Below are positions 38,942 to 47,502 of a stretch of 64,000 nt of DNA, piece after piece. Source of the DNA: an uncultured Bacteroidia bacterium. GTDB lineage: Bacteria > Bacteroidota > Bacteroidia > Bacteroidales > ML635J-15. The stretch lies in NCBI GenBank assembly GCA_902800045.1, contig CADCCZ010000001.1, positions 473,346 to 537,345 of the forward strand. Reading direction: 5' to 3'. The first letter of the stretch is position 1. Each line of letters opens with the position of its first letter. The translations under genes and the position numbers were made by a program. Below the pieces are notes generated by a model. The model was not told the origin of the DNA and made no database searches. It saw only the letters and a program-made list of their open reading frames with translations.

Positions 38942-40006
38942 ATGAAAATATCAGTTCTTGGATGCGGCAATGTTGGAGTGTCAATAGCAGCAGACCTTAC
39001 TCTTAAAGGTCACGATGTTACTATGATAAAGACTTCTACCACTACCAACAATCTTTGCGACAAGATAATCAGCAACGGCAATGTTGTTTACATGAAATAT
39101 TGTGGTTTTGTAAAAAAGGCTGTTATCAAGGATATTACCCACGACCTGTCACGGATTGAAAGTTCTGATATTGTGATTGTTACAATACATAGTACATATC
39201 ACGAACATTTGATTCAGGAGATTGCACCGTACCTTAATGGCAACCAGATCTGTATATGTATTTGCAGTTATATGTCATCATTCTATTTTAAGAAGTATTG
39301 TCGAGAGTTACCAATAATAGCAGAGACAACTGGACCATATATCGAAGGACGGCTTATTGAAGACAAGCCTACTGGCGTAGTCTATTTCAGAGTAGGATGC
39401 ATCTTGTCAAAAACTCCATTGTCCGTATTCCAGAAAGAAAGGTCGGCAGAATGCCTTGAAAAGATAAGAAAACTATATAAGGGGTTTAGTGATGAGTATT
39501 CTGTAATAGAGAGCGCCTTACTGAATCCCAATATGGTTCTGCATACAGTAGGCTCGATAATGAGTATTCCTAGAATAGAATACAGCAAAGGAAACTTCTG
39601 TATGTATAGGGAAGCATACGCAAGGAACAACCGTGCTACTATGAACATAATGCTAAGTCTAGACAGGGAAAAGAAAAAGGTTCTGGAACGACTTTGCTGC
39701 AAGCAGGTGGACATATTTGAGGCTGCCGGATTCTTCGGCAATCCTATGGAAAGATTTTTTTCATATTCTGAATCCAACGACAGGGCAATTAGTCCCACAT
39801 CTGTCAAGTCCAGATACATAACAGAAGATGTTTCTCAGGGATTGGTTCTGATGGAAAGCATAGCCAATAAAGTCGGCATCAGAACTCCGATAACATCTGC
39901 ACTTATCTACATTGCTGATAGTGCGCTAGGAAGCGATTACAGGAATACAGGAAGGACAATAGAGCGCCTAGGTGCTACATCATACATTGAAGAATTAATG
40001 AAGTAA
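38942..40006 (+). CDS. Octopine/nopaline-dehydrogenase-like protein
   Basis: 354 residues from MKISVLGCGNVG (38942; 38930 adds MKDV). Rossmann fold with VLGCGNVGVSIAADLTLKGHDV and IVIVTIHSTYHEHL. The C-terminal half is the opine dehydrogenase helical domain: LLNPNMVLHTVGSIMSIPRIE, then RYITEDVSQGLVLMESIANKVGIRTP. Relatives join an amino acid to an alpha-keto acid by reductive amination. In a phage it is unusual. Its substrates are unknown; the neighbouring ligases suggest the product is passed on to amide-bond chemistry. Confidence 0.8.
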   Translation: MKISVLGCGNVGVSIAADLTLKGHDVTMIKTSTTTNNLCDKIISNGNVVYMKYCGFVKKAVIKDITHDLSRIESSDIVIVTIHSTYHEHLIQEIAPYLNGNQICICICSYMSSFYFKKYCRELPIIAETTGPYIEGRLIEDKPTGVVYFRVGCILSKTPLSVFQKERSAECLEKIRKLYKGFSDEYSVIESALLNPNMVLHTVGSIMSIPRIEYSKGNFCMYREAYARNNRATMNIMLSLDREKKKVLERLCCKQVDIFEAAGFFGNPMERFFSYSESNDRAISPTSVKSRYITEDVSQGLVLMESIANKVGIRTPITSALIYIADSALGSDYRNTGRTIERLGATSYIEELMK

Positions 40007-40008
40007 TT

Positions 40009-42087
40009 ATGGATGTCTTGAACGATATTAGAACTCGTACCTTTGGTATCGAAATAGAAATGTGTAACCTAGACAGGCAGAAGGTAATTTTGCCTGCTGG
40101 CTATTCGTGGAGTAAGGATGAAGACATTGTAAACACAGATGGAACCAGCAACAAGAAATTTGGCGGTGAGGTAAACACCCCACCTCTACACCTATGCACA
40201 AAAGATTTGCACGAATTAAGAAGTGTGTATGAATCGATGGTTAATGCAGGCGGAAAAATGAAATGGAGTATCGATACTCACATACATATCTATTCTGGAG
40301 ACCTGACACCAGACCAATTGAAGAAAGTATATCTGTTCTTCTACATCTGTTACCCATACTTTAAGAAGTACGCCAACATTTCGGATTGGGACGAACTTGC
40401 TTTTAACTGCAAACCGTTACCAACAGAAAAGTATTACCACGGACTATTGAATGCTGAAACCTTTGACGATATACAGAAGCTATTTACAAACCAGTCCAAG
40501 AAAGGATTTATTCGTCATGCGGTAAACATATCGGCTTACTTCAAGACTAAGACGATAGAGTTCAGAACCTTTCATGCAACAGATGATTTTTATACCGCAA
40601 TGAACTGCGTTTATTCTGCTTACAGAATATTTTACTATGCTGTAAATCATACCACAGATGGCTTCAAGTCTATAAGTTCGTATGACGAGTTCCTGCGGGT
40701 TACAAAGTTAAAGTATTCGACACCAAAAGAACTTGTCCCTCTGCTATACCAAGGAAATCCATATAGTGCTATTGAGACGTTCTACACTTCATCACTGTCG
40801 TATAATTCCAGATATGCTTCCACCTTATACGAGGCGATTAAGAACAATGACCACAAACGGATCTGTATAGTAAACGGATTCATGTACTACTACGAGTTGT
40901 TTTTCTTTGGAAAGGTTGATGTTTCAATATATTGCCAAGACCCATATTGCCACCTGTTGTACCTCATAGCAAATGGCAAGACAACAATCACATACGATAA
41001 GAAACTTGCATGGCTGGAAACGTTCAACATGAACACTCCACAAAGGCAGTTGGCTCTTGCTCTGTACGCAAAGGGACTTCAAAAATACTACATGAGTGAA
41101 TCGGCAAGAAATGATGCTATACAGGAAGCAATCAAAATGAAAGCCAAGGAATCAATCGAGGAAACAGAAAAGTCATGCGAGAAACTGATAAAGCTGTTGA
41201 CTACCTGTGATTACCATTATGGCTCCCTGCAAGATGCTGCATCAAACGAAAGTGTCATATTCTTCAACTTCGGAAAGGATAAAAATCAAAAGAGGACCTA
41301 CAAGTTGATTTCTGAAAACAGCGACCTTAATCTAGACCTCAGTCCTGTAAGAAACGAATATTACGAATTTGTAGAGACATTGCCACCTGATACTTACTTC
41401 TACTACATCAGCAATAGTCCATATTTGAGGAATATGCACAAACTCACAGTCTTTAGGTCATCTGGCGGAGAACGGAACTCTGCAGGAAGATTCCTTTACT
41501 CAAATAAACCAAATAAGGACAACAAGGCCAGTACATCTTACAAGTCATCGGTAGTCGATATTAATGAAGTTGTGCCACCAGACGATTTGAAGATTGACAA
41601 TGCCGACAGACTTAAAATCATCAGGGTAAATCCTGACTACCTGCATGGACTTCAAAAAAAATACATAAAGAAGGTTGACCAAACGAGCAGGTGTACTTAT
41701 GCTTTTGTTGTTATGTATGATAAATACACTCTTGGCGGTTTCGGTTTTACCTTGCCACAGCATAAGGGATATGACTTGTTCCAACTCACGGACTTTTGTA
41801 CCAATAACGAAATCCCTAGACTGAGCAAATTTATTCTTTACTGCATACAGACGGTAGGAGTTCAGAGAGAGTTGAGCAGAAGGATGCACAAACTTGTTCA
41901 AAAAGTCATAAGCTGTGCCTATACCCACAAGCCTGTAAGTATGAAATACAGGGGAGTGTACACAAAGGTAGATGAGCATTGCACATCTTCATACCTTGCA
42001 TACTGCGGTCAACTAGGTTTGTACGAGAGTAATAATGATATAATTGTTAAATATAATAAGTTGTTAGAAAATGGGAAACGAGGATAG
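40009..42087 (+). CDS. Amidoligase-family protein with possible GNAT/Mom-like C-terminal domain
   Basis: 692 residues. Residues about 8-260 fit the COOH-NH2 amidoligase family (glutamine synthetase-like): RTFGIEIEMCNL, KKFGGEVNTPPLHL, WSIDTHIHIYSGD and FIRHAVNISAYFKTKTIEFRTF. The middle is helical and unrecognised. The last 170 residues (about 520-690) contain TYAFVVMYDKYTLGGFGF, DLFQLTDFCTNNEIPRLSKFI and HKPVSMKYRGVY, which resembles GNAT/Mom-like phage acyltransferases. The first domain should form amide bonds with ATP; the second may transfer an acyl group. Target (DNA, protein or small molecule) unknown. Confidence 0.72.
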   Translation: MDVLNDIRTRTFGIEIEMCNLDRQKVILPAGYSWSKDEDIVNTDGTSNKKFGGEVNTPPLHLCTKDLHELRSVYESMVNAGGKMKWSIDTHIHIYSGDLTPDQLKKVYLFFYICYPYFKKYANISDWDELAFNCKPLPTEKYYHGLLNAETFDDIQKLFTNQSKKGFIRHAVNISAYFKTKTIEFRTFHATDDFYTAMNCVYSAYRIFYYAVNHTTDGFKSISSYDEFLRVTKLKYSTPKELVPLLYQGNPYSAIETFYTSSLSYNSRYASTLYEAIKNNDHKRICIVNGFMYYYELFFFGKVDVSIYCQDPYCHLLYLIANGKTTITYDKKLAWLETFNMNTPQRQLALALYAKGLQKYYMSESARNDAIQEAIKMKAKESIEETEKSCEKLIKLLTTCDYHYGSLQDAASNESVIFFNFGKDKNQKRTYKLISENSDLNLDLSPVRNEYYEFVETLPPDTYFYYISNSPYLRNMHKLTVFRSSGGERNSAGRFLYSNKPNKDNKASTSYKSSVVDINEVVPPDDLKIDNADRLKIIRVNPDYLHGLQKKYIKKVDQTSRCTYAFVVMYDKYTLGGFGFTLPQHKGYDLFQLTDFCTNNEIPRLSKFILYCIQTVGVQRELSRRMHKLVQKVISCAYTHKPVSMKYRGVYTKVDEHCTSSYLAYCGQLGLYESNNDIIVKYNKLLENGKRG

Positions 42088-42763
42088 GTGGAAATATGAA
42101 GTGGTTGATGTCAACCTTATCGACGAGGCTGAAATCAACGCAAACGAAATGACAAGCGAGGACTTTTCCGCACTCTGCGACAATATCAACAAGTCCGGAT
42201 TGAGTAGTGTACCATGCTGCTACAGAAAGAGCGATGGTAGGTTTGGTATGATAAGCGGCCATCACAGGCTTAGGGCATGCAAGAAATTGCGCTACAAGAA
42301 AATCGGTATCTTATACTGCGATGAAAGTGAATTGAGCAAAGACGAGATTATAGCAATCCAGTTGTCGCACAACTCGCTTCATGGTCAGGATAACAAGAGT
42401 ATCTTGAAGAAGTTGTTCGAGCAGATTCAGTCGGTTGAATATAAGGTATTTGCTCACATCAACATTGACGAGGTAAGTCCCATAGACACCAATGGTATAA
42501 GCATATCTGTAAACAAGGAGACTTTTACTTTTACCATAATCTTATACCCAGATTCTTTTGAATCACTCGATGAGTTGTTCGGGGACATCAGGGAGCAGTC
42601 CAAGAAAAGCGATATAATACTGCTTGCAGACCAGAACCCTAACGAAAAACTGCTTCTAGGACTACAGAAGGAAATCGGAGACAAGTTCAATATTAAATCT
42701 CCCTCAATAACATTTGCCAAGTTATTAGAGTTGGCAAAAGAACGTTTAACAGAAATGGAATAA
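42071..42763 (+). CDS. ParB/Srx-like protein
   Basis: 230 residues, overlapping the amidoligase by 17 bases. The ParB-like core is INANEMTSEDFSALCDNINKSGLSSVPCC...GMISGHHRLRACKKL, with GHHR as the expected motif. The C-terminal half is unrecognised. ParB-like domains of phages can be nucleases or ATP/CTP-using kinases; here it is coupled to amidoligase and ATP-grasp genes, so it is probably part of the same pathway. Confidence 0.8.
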   Translation: MGNEDRWKYEVVDVNLIDEAEINANEMTSEDFSALCDNINKSGLSSVPCCYRKSDGRFGMISGHHRLRACKKLRYKKIGILYCDESELSKDEIIAIQLSHNSLHGQDNKSILKKLFEQIQSVEYKVFAHINIDEVSPIDTNGISISVNKETFTFTIILYPDSFESLDELFGDIREQSKKSDIILLADQNPNEKLLLGLQKEIGDKFNIKSPSITFAKLLELAKERLTEME

Positions 42764-42767
42764 AAAT

Positions 42768-43637
42768 ATGATTTGGTCACTAGTTACAAATGAAGAGATG
42801 ATAGGATTTGGTACTACTCCTGTATTCAAGTTCTACAGAGAAGCCATTGGCGCAAACAATATAGAATTGGCAGTTGTCCATGAAAAAGACAGCCTCGATT
42901 TCGTTTCTAATTCAGATGTAGTAATATTGAGGTCGGCAAACAAGAATCTCATTGACACCATACGGAGAAAAAGGATAACAAGCACGGCAGAAGATTTTTT
43001 GTCCTACGAGTTCATAAAGGATAAAGCGGTTCTGGGAAAATTCCTGAATCGGAACGATGTGAAAATCCCATTTCAATACTCTATCGATGAAGTCACAGAT
43101 GGAAAAGTTTATTTTGTAAAGCCTAGGTATGGAAGCGACAGCAAAGGTATCTCCAATGCTAATATTTGCAGGAGTAAAAAGGAAGTGGAAACACAGGTTG
43201 ATAGAATAAGCAAGGAACTCTTGCAGGAATCCGTCATTGAGGATTTCATTATCGGTATCGACTGCACTGTGTCTTGTGCCTACAACTCCCTTTACGATTC
43301 ATTCGTGGCAAGTGCCATAGAGATAGAAACAGACGGAAGAGATAATGTCCAGACAAGAGAATGCAAGGTCGGTTATCAAGAATTATGCAAGCCTATGAGC
43401 GAAAGGGAAAGTCAAAAATTAATCGAAATCGCGAAGAGAATTTTCTCGCTTGTTGGTCTGAAACACCATGCAAGAATAGACTTTAGAAAGAACTGTTACG
43501 GACAATACTTTGCAATTGATGTAAATGCAATGCCTGGACTTGGACCATTAGACCACTTCGCAAAGAGTATGTTGCTGACCAGAAACCTTTCATACAGAGA
43601 TACTTTGAAGATGGTTATTGATTCGGCATCGATATAG
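42768..43637 (+). CDS. ATP-grasp ligase
   Basis: 289 residues. FVKPRYGSDSKGIS at 116-129 is the ATP-grasp glycine-loop strand; VIEDFIIGIDCTVSC is the central strand pair; HARIDFRKNCYGQYFAIDVNAMPGLGPLDHFAK (quoted in part) supplies the metal-binding DxN and the family ending as in D-Ala-D-Ala ligases. It should join a carboxylate to an amine through an acyl phosphate. Four bases after the ParB-like gene. Confidence 0.85.
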   Translation: MIWSLVTNEEMIGFGTTPVFKFYREAIGANNIELAVVHEKDSLDFVSNSDVVILRSANKNLIDTIRRKRITSTAEDFLSYEFIKDKAVLGKFLNRNDVKIPFQYSIDEVTDGKVYFVKPRYGSDSKGISNANICRSKKEVETQVDRISKELLQESVIEDFIIGIDCTVSCAYNSLYDSFVASAIEIETDGRDNVQTRECKVGYQELCKPMSERESQKLIEIAKRIFSLVGLKHHARIDFRKNCYGQYFAIDVNAMPGLGPLDHFAKSMLLTRNLSYRDTLKMVIDSASI

Positions 43638-43660
43638 AAAATTTAAACAAATTCAACAAT

Positions 43661-44011
43661 ATGAAAAGATATAAGAAGATTCCATTTAAGAAAGTCGCAG
43701 AGGTGTACGGCAAAAAGGCTGGAAACATATCTGCCACTTGCGTTGCCTTGGGCATTGACAGGAATACATTTTACTCATGGAGAGAGAATGACGAAAGGCT
43801 TGCGCAAATGCTTGATGAAATAGACGAAAGCCTTATTGACTTTTCAGAAAGCAAACTATTGGAGCAGATTAATGACGGCAACTTGACTGCTATTATTTTC
43901 CACTTAAAGACCAAGGGCAAAAAGAGAGGATATGTTGAAGCTGTTGAGAACAATGTTTCTATCACTCCATTTGAACAACTGATGAAAGACTTGCCTGATG
44001 TAGATGAATAA
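43661..44011 (+). CDS. Terminase small subunit
   Basis: 116 residues. N-terminal HTH (VAEVYGKKAGNISATCVALGIDRNTFYSWRENDERLAQML) followed by a helix (SESKLLEQINDGNLTAIIFHLKTKGKKRGY), the form typical of phage small terminases. Overlaps the large subunit by eight bases. Binds the packaging site. Confidence 0.82.
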   Translation: MKRYKKIPFKKVAEVYGKKAGNISATCVALGIDRNTFYSWRENDERLAQMLDEIDESLIDFSESKLLEQINDGNLTAIIFHLKTKGKKRGYVEAVENNVSITPFEQLMKDLPDVDE

Positions 44012-45527
44012 TGTCGAGAAAGGCATACGGTATATGGAAATTTGGCGGAACGACTGGAATCGTTTCGCCTATGATGTATTGAAAGCCAGACTTGACAACG
44101 AACAGCAGGAAATACTTTCTGCGGTTCAGTATAATCCATTAGTTGCTGTCGCATCAGGAACATCAAGAGGAAAGGATTATGTTGCTGCCTGTGCTGCAAT
44201 GTGCTTCTTGTATCTCACTCCTAGATTCGACAGGAATGGAAACCTCGTAAAGAATACCAAGGTAGCAATGACAGCTCCTACTGGCCGACAGGTGTATAAC
44301 ATTATGTCTCCAGAAATTCGCAGGCTATTCAGAAATGCACAGATATTGCCGGGAAGAACTGTTGCCTGTGATATTCGCACGGAATACGAAGAATGGTTTT
44401 TGACTGGCTTTAAGGCAGGAGACGATGCAACGGAAGCATGGTCGGGTTTCCACGCCACAAACACAATGTTTGTTGTTACAGAGGCATCTGGTATTAGCGA
44501 AATTACCTTTAATGCTATTGAGGGTAACCTGCAAGGCAATTCACGGTTGCTTATAGTATTCAATCCTAACATAACAACTGGGTATGCTGCTCGGGCAATG
44601 GTATCGGAAAGGTTCAAGAAGTTTAGGCTTAATTCCCTGAATGCAGAGAATGTGATAAAGAAGGAAGTTGTCATTTCTGGTCAGGTGGACTACCAATGGG
44701 TAAAGGACAAAGTTGAAACATGGTGCAATCCAATTGATGAAGAAAGTTTCAGTGAGGTCGAAGGTGACTTTAAGTGGGAAGGTAATTTGTATAGACCTAA
44801 CGACTTATTCCGTGTCAAAGTTCTAGGCATGTTCCCAAAGGTATCGGAGGATGTGCTTATACCTTACGAATGGATAGAGGCTGCTAACAAAAGATGGCTA
44901 GACCTCCAAGAATCCAAATATACACCTATGCCTGATGCAGAAGTTAGAATGGGTATAGATGTCGCTGGTATGGGTAGAGACTCTAGTGTGTTCTGCAAAA
45001 GGTACGATAACTATGTTAGCGACTTGGATTCATATCAATCTGGTGGAAAGGCAGACCACATGCACATAGCAGGAAAGGCAGCATCTGAAATGCAGAGGAA
45101 TAGACATGTAAAGGCATTCATAGATACAATCGGTGAGGGAGCTGGCGTTTATTCTAGGCTTCAAGAATTAGGATTGAAGAATGCCTATTCGTGTAAGTTC
45201 TCGGAGGGCGCAAAGGGACTTACAGACATAACAGGGCAATATAGGTTTGCTAACATGAGAGCGTATTTATTCTGGGCAATCAGAGATTGGCTCAACCCAA
45301 AGAATAATTGTAATGCGGCATTGCCGCCATGCGAAAAGTTGATGGAAGAAGCCACAAGCATAAGGTGGTTTTTTCAAAGCAACGGTTCAATAATGATTGA
45401 GCCAAAGGAAAAGATAAAGCAACGAATAAAGAGGTCGCCCGACTTCTTTGATGCACTTGCCAACACATTTTATCCATACGACAACAGGTTGGAAGATGTC
45501 GATGAAGCACTTTCGGATTTACTTTAA
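44004..45527 (+). CDS. Terminase large subunit
   Basis: 507 residues. Walker A-like SGTSRGKD at 51-58, a downstream ATPase region (FHATNTMFVVTEASGISE), and nuclease-domain acidic residues in MGIDVAGMGRDSSV (about 313) and DTIGEGAGVYSRL (about 375), with SPDFFDALANTF near the C-terminus. Packages phage DNA into the prohead with the portal. Confidence 0.92.
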   Translation: MNNVEKGIRYMEIWRNDWNRFAYDVLKARLDNEQQEILSAVQYNPLVAVASGTSRGKDYVAACAAMCFLYLTPRFDRNGNLVKNTKVAMTAPTGRQVYNIMSPEIRRLFRNAQILPGRTVACDIRTEYEEWFLTGFKAGDDATEAWSGFHATNTMFVVTEASGISEITFNAIEGNLQGNSRLLIVFNPNITTGYAARAMVSERFKKFRLNSLNAENVIKKEVVISGQVDYQWVKDKVETWCNPIDEESFSEVEGDFKWEGNLYRPNDLFRVKVLGMFPKVSEDVLIPYEWIEAANKRWLDLQESKYTPMPDAEVRMGIDVAGMGRDSSVFCKRYDNYVSDLDSYQSGGKADHMHIAGKAASEMQRNRHVKAFIDTIGEGAGVYSRLQELGLKNAYSCKFSEGAKGLTDITGQYRFANMRAYLFWAIRDWLNPKNNCNAALPPCEKLMEEATSIRWFFQSNGSIMIEPKEKIKQRIKRSPDFFDALANTFYPYDNRLEDVDEALSDLL

Positions 45528-45565
45528 AAAATCTTTGTAAAATACTGAAAATAATTGGGTTAATA

Positions 45566-45597
45566 TTTGGTCAATTCAATTATTATGATTAACTTTA
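45566..45597 (+). promoter_or_regulatory. Early-type promoter
   Basis: TTTG at 45566-45569 within AATATTTGGTCAAT, 20-base spacer, TAACTTTA at 45590-45597. Confidence 0.6.
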
Positions 45598-45624
45598 CAG
45601 AAATGATTATAAAAATAAAACACA

Positions 45625-45867
45625 ATGAATACGACAGGTAAAAAGACGGAAATCCAAGAAAGCGGTAGCAAGATTAGGACTTGGAGAGTTACAGACTTTA
45701 TAGCAAGGACAGCAGAGTTGCTGATAGGCTATAGGAGACCATTCCATTATGATGGAGACAACATCGAGTTCGATGCGTCAGAGGAGAGTTTAAAGAATCT
45801 CCTCTCGGTTGACAAGTATCTGGAAAAGAAAAACGAAGAGTTGAAGTTTATTGAAAGTGTAAACTAG
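45625..45867 (+). CDS. Hypothetical protein (80 aa)
   Basis: Follows the promoter at 45566. Begins MNTTGKKTEIQESGSKIRTWR; ends with a helix. No family recognised. Confidence 0.5.
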   Translation: MNTTGKKTEIQESGSKIRTWRVTDFIARTAELLIGYRRPFHYDGDNIEFDASEESLKNLLSVDKYLEKKNEELKFIESVN

Positions 45868-45868
45868 A

Positions 45869-46219
45869 ATGAAGATAATTATGGATGCACAGGTAAAAAG
45901 GTTTATCAAGACGGTTGACAAGTTCAACGAGGATTTCAAGAAATATGCAGATGTTTCTGGAGGCTTCCAGTTGCCTTATATTGACGGAACTATTGATGGT
46001 TGGTCTGACTGTCGATTATGGAACTACAAGAATGAAGGCGGTATTGTAACATTTAGTGACTGTGACGGATTCTCATACGAAGTCCTGAGCGAATGGGATT
46101 GCCGACTAGATGAAGCAAAGGATGCCCTGAAATACGACAAACGAAGATTGGCAAAGGCATGGAGAATCTGGAAATCCGACAACCCAGAAGTAGAAGAAGA
46201 AAAAGATGACGATGAATAA
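45869..46219 (+). CDS. Hypothetical acidic protein (116 aa)
   Basis: One base after the previous stop (ATG 45881 also possible). Strand-rich centre (GGIVTFSDCDGFSYEVLSEWD) and an acidic tail EVEEEKDDDE. No family recognised. Confidence 0.5.
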   Translation: MKIIMDAQVKRFIKTVDKFNEDFKKYADVSGGFQLPYIDGTIDGWSDCRLWNYKNEGGIVTFSDCDGFSYEVLSEWDCRLDEAKDALKYDKRRLAKAWRIWKSDNPEVEEEKDDDE

Positions 46220-46231
46220 AAAAGTACAGAT

Positions 46232-46777
46232 ATGAAACAGAGTGAATCAGTAAAACGGTGGAAGATTGAACTCCAAGAGTTTGTTCAGAAAAGTAGCGAA
46301 GAACTTGCCGCCCTTCAAAAAGATGCCAAAAGGCTGTTGTCAGAATGGTCGAGAACCAAAACTATGGATAGCTTTAGGCTTTACTTGAAGACGAAAGATA
46401 ATGCAGAAGATTTGGAACGAAAAATATGTCGAACAAAGGTAGAGTTATTAGACCAAGTGTATGTAAGTAAGTATCTGTATTCGGATGTTGAAGCATACGA
46501 AGTCGTAAATATGAAAACTCCAGACCTGTGGGAAGTTCGCGAACTCGATTGTGAACTCACGGAAGAAGCGAGCAGGAAATTGAAAGAGAGTTTCGTGCCG
46601 GGTGGATTCTTTGGACACTTCGACAACAGCCTGCAAGAATGGAGGTTCACAAGCAACAAAGACAATCCAGTAATCACAATAAGACGGCACAAAGACGGGA
46701 ACTTCTATATGCCCAACAACAGTTGCAAGTTTGTTCCCAAAGCATCTCCATACAAGCGGTACGATTATAATTTCTGA
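46232..46777 (+). CDS. Hypothetical protein (181 aa)
   Basis: N-terminal coiled coil (about 1-75), then an alpha/beta part ending IRRHKDGNFYMPNNSCKFVPKASPY. No family recognised. Last gene of a three-gene operon ended by the terminator at 46809. Confidence 0.5.
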   Translation: MKQSESVKRWKIELQEFVQKSSEELAALQKDAKRLLSEWSRTKTMDSFRLYLKTKDNAEDLERKICRTKVELLDQVYVSKYLYSDVEAYEVVNMKTPDLWEVRELDCELTEEASRKLKESFVPGGFFGHFDNSLQEWRFTSNKDNPVITIRRHKDGNFYMPNNSCKFVPKASPYKRYDYNF

Positions 46778-46808
46778 ACTCCATAATAGTTTGTTTGAAT
46801 TTGTGTTT

Positions 46809-46840
46809 AGCCTTGTCATTACGACAGGGCTTTTTGTTTT
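46809..46840 (+). terminator. Intrinsic terminator
   Basis: AGCCTTGTC/GACAGGGCT (one T-G pair), 5-base loop, TTTTTGTTTTT tail. Separates the preceding operon from the lysis operon. Confidence 0.8.
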
Positions 46841-46850
46841 TATAAAAGTG

Positions 46851-46882
46851 TTTGCAACTCAAACATAGTGCTAATACTTTTG
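46851..46882 (+). promoter_or_regulatory. Late-class promoter of the lysis operon
   Basis: AAAAGTGTTTGCA with TTTG at 46851-46854, 20-base spacer, TACTTTTG at 46875-46882. Confidence 0.75.
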
Positions 46883-46902
46883 TCCCTGTAAACGATAAGT
46901 CA

Positions 46903-47475
46903 ATGGCAAGAAAAGCATACATAATAGCAGGACACAACGGCAAAGGGACTGGTGCCAGTTCTAAATGGCTTGACGAGGGTAGCGAAACTATTGTTCTTCG
47001 TGACCTCATTGGCTTGAACTTGACCAGACTTGGCTTCTTCGATTATATACTTGATGATGGAACTCTTGGCATAGGAGATAACACAAAGTTGTCTAGTGTT
47101 GTAGCATTTATGAAGCAGAACGCCAAGGAATCGGACCTAAGCATAGACTTGCATTTTAACGCATTCGGAAACCAAACTGCAAATGGTTGTGAGGTTCTTG
47201 TTCCTTTTAATGCTACTACATCAGAGAACAAGTTTGCTAATGATTTGCTGTCGGAAGTATGCACTACCCTTGGTGTATCTAGCAGAGGCGTTAAGGGCGA
47301 AGGTAGCGGACATCATTCAAAACTTGCAATGTTAAGCGGTGGAGGAATATCTGGAACCAATGTACTTCTCGAGGTTTGTTTCTGTACCAATGAGAACGAC
47401 TGCAAAAAGTATTTTTCCAAACGGGAAGAACTTGCATTCAGAATAGCAAACTTGATTGTCGGTTTTATGAAATAA
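46903..47475 (+). CDS. N-acetylmuramoyl-L-alanine amidase (endolysin)
   Basis: 190 residues from ATG 46903 (MARKAYIIAGHNGKGTGAS). Amidase_3 fold: zinc ligands in AGHNGKG, LRDLIG and SIDLHFNA, and the catalytic glutamate in NVLLEVCF. Cleaves the amide between MurNAc and the stem peptide. No signal peptide, so it needs the holin. Confidence 0.88.
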   Translation: MARKAYIIAGHNGKGTGASSKWLDEGSETIVLRDLIGLNLTRLGFFDYILDDGTLGIGDNTKLSSVVAFMKQNAKESDLSIDLHFNAFGNQTANGCEVLVPFNATTSENKFANDLLSEVCTTLGVSSRGVKGEGSGHHSKLAMLSGGGISGTNVLLEVCFCTNENDCKKYFSKREELAFRIANLIVGFMK

Positions 47476-47502
47476 TCTTATCTGTCTTTAAAATTCATTA
47501 CT

